Source: an uncultured Christensenellaceae bacterium
GTDB lineage: Bacteria; Bacillota; Clostridia; Christensenellales; Pumilibacteraceae
Direction of reading: 5' to 3'
NCBI GenBank assembly: GCA_910587805.1
Contig: CAJUNM010000023.1
Location: forward strand, 1-25,262
DNA length: 25,262 nucleotides
Numbering within the stretch: position 1 is the stretch's first letter; each line of letters starts with the position of its first letter. Position numbers and translations under genes: made by a program. This document shows positions 15,008 to 22,216 of the stretch, one piece after another. The notes under the pieces are model-generated. The model was not told where the DNA came from and searched no databases. It was given only the letters and a program-made list of their open reading frames with translations.

Positions 15008-15158
15008 ATGATTTCGGTATCGGTATCGAGATAAATTTAACAATCGCATAGCGACTGCCGCAAATAACAATCCACGTACCGACTGTTTTCGTCCTACGCA
15101 GCAACCTCAGGCTATTCCGAGCATTTTCTGCGTACCGAGGAATCTCGACATTAACTCA
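15008..15158. other. Intergenic region downstream of the opp operon, hairpins only
   Basis: No gene is seen. A 7-bp stem (TACGCAG at 15095-15101, CTGCGTA at 15128-15134) encloses a smaller imperfect stem with CTCGG/CCTGAG. A second hairpin at 15041-15057 (CAATCGC / GCGACTG, one G-T pair) is followed on the minus strand by TTAAATTT and could act as a weak terminator for the opp operon. Next to the first stem, GAGATTCCTCG and CTCGGAAT on the minus strand resemble the REP-like element near 2236. Confidence 0.35.
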
Positions 15159-15551
15159 TTAAATGCAGTAGTACACTATTATCATGACAACGGCGAGCAC
15201 GATGAACGCGCCGCCGACGGCGAGCAAAAATCCGAACTTGATTTTTTTCTTTTTCTTTTCCTCTTGGTACTCGTAGAAATCCTTGTATTTACGCTTGCTT
15301 AGATCGCGTCTGAACTTATTTACAAACACGTGCATACCGTAGCCGAGCATATAGAACGCGCCGCCGTTGCTCGCGAAAATAATAAGTCCTACGCCCGCGA
15401 TCAAAACCCCGGGGACAAAGAACGCATTGCTCAACAGCCCGAATATCTCGCGCGTTTCGACAATCGTCCATACGCGCCCTACGCATATGACTATTACCGA
15501 TACGATCGCGCCGACGATCGTCGTTATCAAATACGGCAACGCGCGTTTCAC
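15159..15551 (-). CDS. DUF3899 family membrane protein
   Basis: A 130-residue integral membrane protein with about three hydrophobic helices: residues 5-27, a central helix around VLIAGVGLIIFASNGGAF, and a C-terminal helix around FLLAVGGAFIVLAVVMIIVYY. A very basic cytoplasmic loop (KRKYKDFYEYQEEKKKKK) precedes the last helix. Size, topology and the SNGG/NKFRRDL region fit DUF3899, a family of unknown function. The start is GTG at 15551, overlapping the oppF stop by 4 nt (GTGA), so translation is probably coupled to oppF. It is the last gene of the opp operon; a direct role in transport is not shown. Confidence 0.8.
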   Translation of the reverse strand: MKRALPYLITTIVGAIVSVIVICVGRVWTIVETREIFGLLSNAFFVPGVLIAGVGLIIFASNGGAFYMLGYGMHVFVNKFRRDLSKRKYKDFYEYQEEKKKKKIKFGFLLAVGGAFIVLAVVMIIVYYCI

Positions 15552-16831
15552 GCTTCGAGCTGCTCCCTGTACTTATCGAATTCGGCTTGATTGCAATACA
15601 CGAAGTGCCCTTGCGCTACCTCGCGCAGTACGGGCGCATCTTGTGAATAATCATGTTCCGCAAGCGGATTGTAAACGAAACGTTTGCGGTTCTTTTCGTA
15701 CTCGGGATCGGGCAACGGGATTGCCGAAAGCAACGAGCGCGTATACGGGTGCAACGGATGCGCGAAAAGCTCGTCGCTCGACGCAAGCTCGACCATTTTA
15801 CCGAAATACATAACGCCTATACGATCGGAAAAATACTTGACAACCGAAAGGTCGTGCGCAATGAACATAATAGTAAGCCCGAGCCGATCCTTAAGCTCGT
15901 TCAAAAGATTTATCACCTGCGCTTGAATGGACACGTCGAGCGCGGAAACAGGCTCGTCCGCGATTATCAGATCGGGTTCCATTATGACCGAACGCGCAAT
16001 GCCTATACGCTGACGCTGTCCGCCCGAAAACTCGTGCGGATACCGCCCCGCATGCTCGCGGACAAGCCCGACTTTTTCCAAAATTCCGTACACCTTTTCG
16101 TCGATATATTTTTTATCGCGAACGCCTTTTATAACAAGCCCTTCGGAAATTATATCGCGAACGGTCATGCGCGGATCGAGCGACGCTATAGGGTCTTGGA
16201 ATATCATTTGGATCTGATTTACGATACGCTCGCGCTTGGCGATGCGCAGATCGTTTTTGTATTTTTTGCGCACTTCCGCACGCGCTTCGTCCGTCTCGCA
16301 AGTCTCGAGTTTATCGTTCATCAACGCCGTGAGCCGCTCCGTTTCGCGACGCGAGTAATCCCTGTCGCAATATTTTTGATCGTGCTTGGCAAGCTTTATC
16401 TGCCGTTTCTTTTCGGTTATGACGGTCAAATACTTTGCGCGTATATTGTCGCAGTCGGTGACGAACCTGTACTCGAGCGCGTCTTTATCCGCGCCGTTTT
16501 CTATTTGGTTTTTATGTTCCGCCTTGCGTGCGGTAAGCTCGGCGCGGCAGTCCGCTCGCGCTTGTTTTATATCGTTCTTATACGAACGCGTGCCCGCGCA
16601 AATGCGCTGACCCTTAAAATACACGTCGCCCGACGTGATGTCGTAAAGCTTGATTATCGACCGCCCCGTAGTGGTCTTTCCGCAACCCGACTCGCCGACA
16701 AGCCCGAACACTTCGCCTTTTTTAATGTCGAAACTTACGTCGTCCACCGCTTTAAGCTCGCGCCCCGCGCCCATCGGAAAGTATTGACACAGACTTTTTA
16801 CCGATAGCAAAATTTCGTCGTTATTATCCAT
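15548..16831 (-). CDS. oppF: Oligopeptide ABC transporter ATP-binding protein OppF, with inserted coiled coil
   Basis: A 427-residue ATPase subunit of a peptide importer, acting at the inner face of the membrane with OppD. It has Walker A GESGCGKT (46-53), Q-loop FQDP (Gln212), signature FSGGQRQR (about 268-275), Walker B IIADEP (Asp292, Glu293), the D-loop SALD, H-loop His326 and the family C-terminal segment HPYTRSLLSAIPLPDP. The usual distance from Walker A to the Q-loop is broken by about 120 extra residues (about 80-198), highly charged and rich in Lys, Glu, Arg and Ala, probably a helical hairpin or coiled coil. Typical OppF is 300-330 aa. The ATG at 16831 has AAGGAGGG 7 nt upstream, and the gene starts 3 bp after the oppD stop. 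Dpp/App-type substrates cannot be excluded. Confidence 0.93.
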   Translation of the reverse strand: MDNNDEILLSVKSLCQYFPMGAGRELKAVDDVSFDIKKGEVFGLVGESGCGKTTTGRSIIKLYDITSGDVYFKGQRICAGTRSYKNDIKQARADCRAELTARKAEHKNQIENGADKDALEYRFVTDCDNIRAKYLTVITEKKRQIKLAKHDQKYCDRDYSRRETERLTALMNDKLETCETDEARAEVRKKYKNDLRIAKRERIVNQIQMIFQDPIASLDPRMTVRDIISEGLVIKGVRDKKYIDEKVYGILEKVGLVREHAGRYPHEFSGGQRQRIGIARSVIMEPDLIIADEPVSALDVSIQAQVINLLNELKDRLGLTIMFIAHDLSVVKYFSDRIGVMYFGKMVELASSDELFAHPLHPYTRSLLSAIPLPDPEYEKNRKRFVYNPLAEHDYSQDAPVLREVAQGHFVYCNQAEFDKYREQLEA

Positions 16832-16834
16832 GTC

Positions 16835-19465
16835 TTAACCCTCCTTCTTGCCGTTTTTCGCAGTTCCGCTTTTTTTCGCGGTCGAAGTCTTAGCCGAAGC
16901 GTTCGGCTTTTTGGCCGCGCCCGACGAATTTTTCGGCGCGCTCTTAGCCGCGGTTTTCGGCGCAGTCTTGCGCGCGGGCGGTTTTTTGAGCGCGGGCTTT
17001 CTCTCCGTTTCGGATTTATCCGCTTTTGCCGATTTTACCGATTTATCGGGGTTGTCCGCAGCCGCTACCGTCTCGTCATCGGCGTCGGCTATAACGCCGC
17101 CGTCCTTCGCGTCGAGAGAAACGACGTCGGATTCGCTTTCGGCTATATCGTCTTTCCGGCGTTTTGCCGCTTTCTTTGTTTTTTCGGTTTTAGTGACCGC
17201 GTCCGTCGTGCCGTCGAGATCGTCGAGTTTTTCGGTAACGCTTTCCGCAGTGTTCATAGCTTTTTTCATGCGCGCTATGCGATCGGTTATGATCTTCGGC
17301 GGATCGATCTTGGGCGCGTTCGGATGCAACAGCCACGTTGCAGCCGAGTGCGTTTCCGAAATAGCGAACATGGGCGGCTGCTCCTCGAAGTCTATCTGCA
17401 TGGCGTACTTGTTGCGTTCCGCAAAAGCGTCGCCGCGCGGCGGATAGATCATGTTCGGCGGAGTGCCGGGGATAGCCTCGAGCTTTTCTTTTGTATCGAG
17501 GTCGGGCATGGACGAGAGCAACGCCCATGTATACGGATGCGCGGGCGCATAGAAAATATCGTCGGACGTTCCGATCTCCACGATCTTGCCTGCGTACATG
17601 ACCGCAACTCTGTCCGCCATGTTCGCCACGACGCCGAGGTCGTGCGTAATGAATATGACGGAAAGCTTGCGCTCGGTCTTTACTTTGTTTATAAGTTCGA
17701 GTATCTGCGACTGAATGGTCACGTCGAGCGCGGTGGTCGGCTCGTCGCAAATGAGAATATCGGGGCTTGCCGACAGCGCGATCGCTATAACTATGCGCTG
17801 ACGCATACCGCCCGAAAACTCGAACGGATATTGACGGTAACGCTTGCGCGGTTCGGGTATCCCCACTTCCGCCATGAGCTTGAGCGCGCGCGCTTTCGCC
17901 ATGGCTTGCGTCACTTTGTGCGCAACGCCCGACGCTTTGAGTTTGAGATAATCTATCATATCAACGGCTTTCGCGTCGAAATCGACCGCAGCGGCGTTGG
18001 CTATATCGCGCTCGAACCTGTCTTTTATGCGCAAAATGAGCGTGCGAATATCGCCGCATACGGCGGACAGATCGACCAAACTCTTATCCGCAACCTTCCA
18101 CGACGGGGTTTTGCCGCTTGCCGCCTTGCGTTCGTAGCTAGCGCTCTGACGCGCGAAACGCTTTTCTTCTTTTTTATTGCGAACTATGCCGCCGAAATAC
18201 GTTTCTATCGCGGCTTTGATGCTCGAGCGGAACGTATAAGCTATATTGTCCTTAACGGTGTCGAGCTTGTTTATAGCCGCTTCTACCGCCTCTACTATAG
18301 CGCGTGCCGCGGCGACCGCACTCTTACGGTCGAGTTTCGCGTCGGGGTCGAATACGGTAAGCTTGTCTTCGATAACCTTTAACGCTTCTTTTTTAAGCTC
18401 CGTCGAACGGTTTGCCGAGTATATTATGCCTTGTTTAGCCGTGCGTATGAACTCGAGCATGAAATTATTGTCGAGATACTCGTGCAAATACGCGTTCAGC
18501 TCGTCGATCGGCATATCGGGCAAAGGACGTTCGGCAAACGTCATAAAATAGCCCATCGAGAAAAAGTTGGGTTCGGGATACGCCGTCGCCTCGGAAAGAA
18601 TATCTCTGACCTTGCCGAGCGAAACCGCAACCGACGCGTAGTCCGTTTTGTCGACATATTGATAATTGCTGTTGAAAACGGGCGCTACGGCGTTTTTCAG
18701 TTTTACGCCGAACGAACTTGCGATCAGCTTTTTGAGCGTTTCGATCTCGGCTTTAAGCTCGTCTGCGCGAGAGTTCACCACGTAAGCGTTGACGCTCTTG
18801 TTGGCACGCGCGACAATCTCTTTGATCTCGGCTTGCAATCCGCTCAAAGCGTTCTTTTCGATATGGAACAACACGTCGTCGATTATGTCGACGCCCTCGC
18901 TCGCCGCCTCTTTCGCCGCGACGTACGCATTTTCGAGTTCGAGATGTTTATACTCGAATTTATCGAAATTGCGGCACATCCGTTTGTTGTGATCGCGCGC
19001 GATATTGTCGTCGCCGAACGAGCTGTTCATGCAACGATTCAGCTCGGCGAGCATGCCGTTAAAGTCCTTGCGGCAGTTCTTTTGATTGAGCCTGCCGTTT
19101 ATAATCATCGCCTCGGTCATTTGCTTGCCGACGCGCATAATAGGGTTAAGACTGGACAACGGGTCTTGGAATATCATGGCGATCTTGTCGCCGCGGATCT
19201 TGCAAAACTCCTCCTCGGAGATCTTCATTAAATCCTGCCCGTCGTACAAGATCTCGCCGCCCTCTTTGATCGCGTTGTTGGCGAGTATTCCGAGTATCGC
19301 GCGCGAAGTAACGGACTTGCCCGAACCGGATTCTCCCACAATGGCGAGCGTTTCGCCCTTGTAGAGATCGAAGTTGATATTGCGCACCGCTTGCACTTTG
19401 CCGCCGTCGGTGCGGAAGGATATCTTTAGATTCTTGACAGATAACTTGACTTCTTTGTTGTTCAT
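16835..19465 (-). CDS. oppD: Oligopeptide ABC transporter ATP-binding protein OppD, greatly enlarged
   Basis: An 876-residue protein whose ends of the ATPase domain are typical OppD: Walker A GESGSGKS (44-51), Q-loop FQDPLSSLNP (Gln100), signature FSGGMRQR (550-557), Walker B LICDEP (Asp574, Glu575), H-loop His608 and the OppD tail HPYTWALLSSMPDLD with GTPPNMIYPPRGDAF. About 390 residues (about 127-515), mostly helical and charged, are inserted between the Q-loop and the signature, where normal OppD has about 40. After residue 735 comes a disordered tail that ends in a Lys/Ala/Pro-rich, histone H1-like stretch (about 810-876). The Cys residues often found after the GTPP motif are absent (GDAFAERNKYA). 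The frame is continuous and the insert is protein-like, so this is not a frameshift. The ATG at 19465 has GGAGGG 6 nt upstream; the in-frame TTG at 19471 overlaps that site and the oppC stop. Confidence 0.93.
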   Translation of the reverse strand: MNNKEVKLSVKNLKISFRTDGGKVQAVRNINFDLYKGETLAIVGESGSGKSVTSRAILGILANNAIKEGGEILYDGQDLMKISEEEFCKIRGDKIAMIFQDPLSSLNPIMRVGKQMTEAMIINGRLNQKNCRKDFNGMLAELNRCMNSSFGDDNIARDHNKRMCRNFDKFEYKHLELENAYVAAKEAASEGVDIIDDVLFHIEKNALSGLQAEIKEIVARANKSVNAYVVNSRADELKAEIETLKKLIASSFGVKLKNAVAPVFNSNYQYVDKTDYASVAVSLGKVRDILSEATAYPEPNFFSMGYFMTFAERPLPDMPIDELNAYLHEYLDNNFMLEFIRTAKQGIIYSANRSTELKKEALKVIEDKLTVFDPDAKLDRKSAVAAARAIVEAVEAAINKLDTVKDNIAYTFRSSIKAAIETYFGGIVRNKKEEKRFARQSASYERKAASGKTPSWKVADKSLVDLSAVCGDIRTLILRIKDRFERDIANAAAVDFDAKAVDMIDYLKLKASGVAHKVTQAMAKARALKLMAEVGIPEPRKRYRQYPFEFSGGMRQRIVIAIALSASPDILICDEPTTALDVTIQSQILELINKVKTERKLSVIFITHDLGVVANMADRVAVMYAGKIVEIGTSDDIFYAPAHPYTWALLSSMPDLDTKEKLEAIPGTPPNMIYPPRGDAFAERNKYAMQIDFEEQPPMFAISETHSAATWLLHPNAPKIDPPKIITDRIARMKKAMNTAESVTEKLDDLDGTTDAVTKTEKTKKAAKRRKDDIAESESDVVSLDAKDGGVIADADDETVAAADNPDKSVKSAKADKSETERKPALKKPPARKTAPKTAAKSAPKNSSGAAKKPNASAKTSTAKKSGTAKNGKKEG

Positions 19466-19467
19466 GA

Positions 19468-21075
19468 TCAACCCTCCGCTCCGCGCAAGCTCGGATTGAA
19501 CGCGTCTCTCAACCCGTTACCGAACAGATTGAAACTCAACATCAGCAGCACGAGGAAAACAGACGGGAACAACGTTATATGCGGATAGGTAGACAACGCG
19601 CCCTGTCCGTTGGCGATAAGCGTGCCCACGCTCGTTATATTGCCCGAAGCTAAATTGATTATGCCGAGATACGTCAAATTAGTCTCCGAATAAATCATCG
19701 AAGGGATTATAAGCGCGCAACTCGTTACAAGCGTGCCTATGGCGTTAGGGAATATATGCTTGAATATCAATCTACCGTCCTTTGCGCCGAGAGTTCGCGC
19801 TGCTAACACGTATTCTTGGTTCTTAAATCGATAGAACTGCATTCGCGTCGTACCCGCCATGCCTATCCACCCCGTTAAGAAGAACGAGATAAACAAGACC
19901 AAAATTTGACTTGCGGTTCCCATATGATACTTTAGCAGCGTTATGACTATCATCATCGGCACTGCCGAAAGAATATCGGAAAGACGTTCCATTATCAAGT
20001 CCGTTTTACCGCCGTAATAGCCTTCTATCGAACCGTATATCGCGCCGACTATCATGTTGACCACCGCTACGGCTATGGCGAAAAGAAACGAGAAACGCGC
20101 GCCCGACGCAAGACACGTTAAAATATCGCGACCGTTGGTGTCGCAGCCGAACAAGAAATGCGGACTCTCGATCCCGTCTTTCAAAACCTGCGTATGATTG
20201 TAAACGAAATATTCGTAATAGTTTATGCGCAGTTCGACGCCCGCACCCTTAGGTTTGGCATAAGTATAGTAATAGCGTTCTCCGTCGATTTCTACTCCGT
20301 CCTCGCCTTCGATACGCATCTTTGACGTGTACATGTCGTTTGACGCGCTCGAAACAGGTCTTTTTGAATAAACGGGGATTATGTTTCCGTCCTCGTCGTA
20401 ATCGATCGATATTGTCAAAGATGTTATCGGCGTAGTTTTGAAGTAGAATTTCGCATCTCCGCCGTAAGAGCCGTTACCGCCGTTCGGACGATCGGCTAAA
20501 TCTATCGTAGGATATATAACTTGAACGTTATGCTCGTCTTGATACTGCTGTATTGCGGCATACTCTTTGAACGAAAAGTCTTTATAAATGCAACCGACCG
20601 TCTCTATGCTGTCTCTGCGGAATTTATAAAGCGTATTCACCGCTCCCGTCGTCTCGTCGACGCTTTCAATGATCTCGTACTCTTGATTCTTAATTCCGTT
20701 GTGCTTGCCGCCGGTTTCCAATCCGATAGCATATTGAACGGTAAACTCGAATTTATTTTGTACTTTCGTTTCGCATCCGTCCCAAAAACTCGTATTTTTG
20801 AAAAGCTCGCTTCTCGGCATCGCGCTTTTATAATGCTCGTCGAAGTACGACACCGTGTAAGGCGTGCAGAACGGCACGATTATCGCGAACAAAATCAAAA
20901 CGATTATAACGCATGCGGCGACTATCGCGCCCTTATTTTTACAGAAACGCAAGAACGCGCCCTTAAAATAACCGACGGGCTTCGTTTCGAGTTTTTTATC
21001 GTGCGACAGATCGTTTTTTTCGACAAACCGGAATTTATCCCGAGGAATTTCCGGCAAATTGATATTGTTGTTCAT
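19468..21075 (-). CDS. oppC: Oligopeptide ABC transporter permease OppC, with large extracytoplasmic insert
   Basis: A 535-residue inner-membrane permease. The N-terminal cytoplasmic segment leads to helix 1 (about 49-70). The family motif FLFGCDTNGRDIL, normally soon after helix 1, begins only at residue 307. About 225 residues (80-305) of soluble, Tyr/Asp/Gly-rich sequence lie between, on the outer face of the membrane. The rest is standard: four or five helices with the EAA-like coupling loop at about 421-444 (AARTLGAKDGRLIFKHIFPN). Normal OppC is about 300 aa. The ATG at 21075 lies 1 bp after the oppB stop with a GGGGGC site upstream, so translation is probably coupled. The insert would sit next to the docking site for OppA. 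Confidence 0.94.
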   Translation of the reverse strand: MNNNINLPEIPRDKFRFVEKNDLSHDKKLETKPVGYFKGAFLRFCKNKGAIVAACVIIVLILFAIIVPFCTPYTVSYFDEHYKSAMPRSELFKNTSFWDGCETKVQNKFEFTVQYAIGLETGGKHNGIKNQEYEIIESVDETTGAVNTLYKFRRDSIETVGCIYKDFSFKEYAAIQQYQDEHNVQVIYPTIDLADRPNGGNGSYGGDAKFYFKTTPITSLTISIDYDEDGNIIPVYSKRPVSSASNDMYTSKMRIEGEDGVEIDGERYYYTYAKPKGAGVELRINYYEYFVYNHTQVLKDGIESPHFLFGCDTNGRDILTCLASGARFSFLFAIAVAVVNMIVGAIYGSIEGYYGGKTDLIMERLSDILSAVPMMIVITLLKYHMGTASQILVLFISFFLTGWIGMAGTTRMQFYRFKNQEYVLAARTLGAKDGRLIFKHIFPNAIGTLVTSCALIIPSMIYSETNLTYLGIINLASGNITSVGTLIANGQGALSTYPHITLFPSVFLVLLMLSFNLFGNGLRDAFNPSLRGAEG

Positions 21076-21076
21076 C

Positions 21077-22084
21077 TTATTTTGCCCCCATTCTTATTCT
21101 CGGATCTATAAAACCGTAGCTTATATCTATGACAATGCCTGCGACCAACCCGACGAGGCAATAAAAACCGGATAACAGCATAAAGAAATCGTAGTCTTGA
21201 TAAGTTATCGAATCCAAATACAGCCGTCCTACCCCGGGTATGGAAAACATGCTTTCGATTATGAGCGAGCCGGAAAGAACAGATATGAACTCGGACAGTA
21301 TCGACGGGAATATTACGACCATAGAGTTGCGCATTGCATGCCGTATAGTCGCCTGTCCGCGCGTAAGTCCTTTTGTGCGTGCGAGCAACATAAAATCGTT
21401 TGTCAAAACTTCGGCAAGCTCGGCGCGCGTAAATCTCGCGTAACCGGCAATAGAACCCAAACACAAAGCAAATACCGCGGGCAACATCGATTTGAACATC
21501 GACCATGAAAAATAATCGTATCCCGAATCCATTATGATCGGGAACCACCCCCACTTATAGCAGGCGAAATACTGAATAAGCAAGCCCAAAACGATCGACG
21601 GCAGCGAGATCAAAAGAATGATGATAATGTTGATCAACTGATCCTGCCACTTGTTCTTTTTGAGCGCGGCTATAATCCCCAAACCCAAACCGATGGGTAC
21701 GCCGATTATCGTGGAATATACATTGATCAATACGGTAGGAGGAAGTTTTTCTATAAAAACATCCCAGACGGGTTTTAACGAATACGACGCGATAGTAGTC
21801 CCGATGCCGAAATCGCCTTCGGTAAATATCCTCTTAATGTAATACCACAGTTGCGTCAAAATCGGCACGCGCGTGAATCCTACGACAATGCCGTTTTGAA
21901 AAACCAAATCTTTAATGTATCCGCGCTGCTCGAGTCTGAAATACCCGATGTTTACATCGACGCCCATTTCTCTCGGCACCGATATAGGCAGCAATTTTAT
22001 AAGCGTAAAGCAAATCAGCATTATGACGCAAAACGTGAGCAGCATAAGCCCCAATCGCTTCAACACATACTTAAACATATACAT
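21077..22084 (-). CDS. oppB: Oligopeptide ABC transporter permease OppB
   Basis: A 335-residue inner-membrane permease with six predicted helices and the EAA coupling loop (AELAEVLTNDFMLLARTKGL, then RHAMRNS) about 100 residues from the C-terminus. The C-terminal family signature is also present (GSLIIESMFSIPGVGRL). It is close to the usual 305-340 aa and is the only subunit of this transporter without a large insertion. The loop after helix 1 is modestly extended (about 35-100). The ATG at 22084 has GGAG about 13 nt upstream. A 132-bp gap with a hairpin separates it from oppA; oppC follows after 1 bp. Confidence 0.95.
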   Translation of the reverse strand: MYMFKYVLKRLGLMLLTFCVIMLICFTLIKLLPISVPREMGVDVNIGYFRLEQRGYIKDLVFQNGIVVGFTRVPILTQLWYYIKRIFTEGDFGIGTTIASYSLKPVWDVFIEKLPPTVLINVYSTIIGVPIGLGLGIIAALKKNKWQDQLINIIIILLISLPSIVLGLLIQYFACYKWGWFPIIMDSGYDYFSWSMFKSMLPAVFALCLGSIAGYARFTRAELAEVLTNDFMLLARTKGLTRGQATIRHAMRNSMVVIFPSILSEFISVLSGSLIIESMFSIPGVGRLYLDSITYQDYDFFMLLSGFYCLVGLVAGIVIDISYGFIDPRIRMGAK

Positions 22085-22152
22085 ATAAGCTTTTTTTCTC
22101 CACGTTGAATTTTCTCAATATCACAAAAGCTGCGAGGCAATTAAACGAACAA

Positions 22153-22187
22153 AGAGAGACAAAATAATTTTGCTTACCTGTCTCTCT
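22153..22187 (-). ncRNA. Hairpin in the oppA-oppB gap (mRNA stabiliser or partial terminator)
   Basis: A perfect 9-bp stem, AGAGAGACA at 22153-22161 and TGTCTCTCT at 22179-22187, with a 17-nt loop, lies about 30 nt after the oppA stop. The sequence after the stem on the minus strand (TTG TTCG) is not a U-run, so it is a poor terminator. Such structures often protect the binding-protein message and allow more OppA than permease. Confidence 0.5.
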
Positions 22188-22216
22188 ATAGTCCGTATTA
22201 AAACAATTTTAAGGAA

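Noticed and set aside
14799..15104. 101-aa minus-strand frame and a 68-aa plus-strand frame over the same interval (14788-14994)
   Set aside because: Both run through the cloverleaf, other hairpins and the ABC operon promoter; neither has a ribosome binding site. The open frames seem to be a by-product of the repeated palindromes, although conserved copies in a genome-wide search would reopen the question.
17324..18382. 352-aa open frame on the plus strand inside oppD
   Set aside because: Antisense shadow with Arg/His/Tyr-rich composition; the minus-strand frame carries the ABC motifs on both sides. I also considered whether it marks a separate gene explaining the insert, but there is no ribosome binding site or family resemblance.
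16835..19465. OppD as an assembly or frameshift fusion of two genes
   Set aside because: The ABC domain is split by the insert but complete when both ends are joined, the frame is continuous, and oppF shows a similar though smaller insertion, so a real insertion is simpler.
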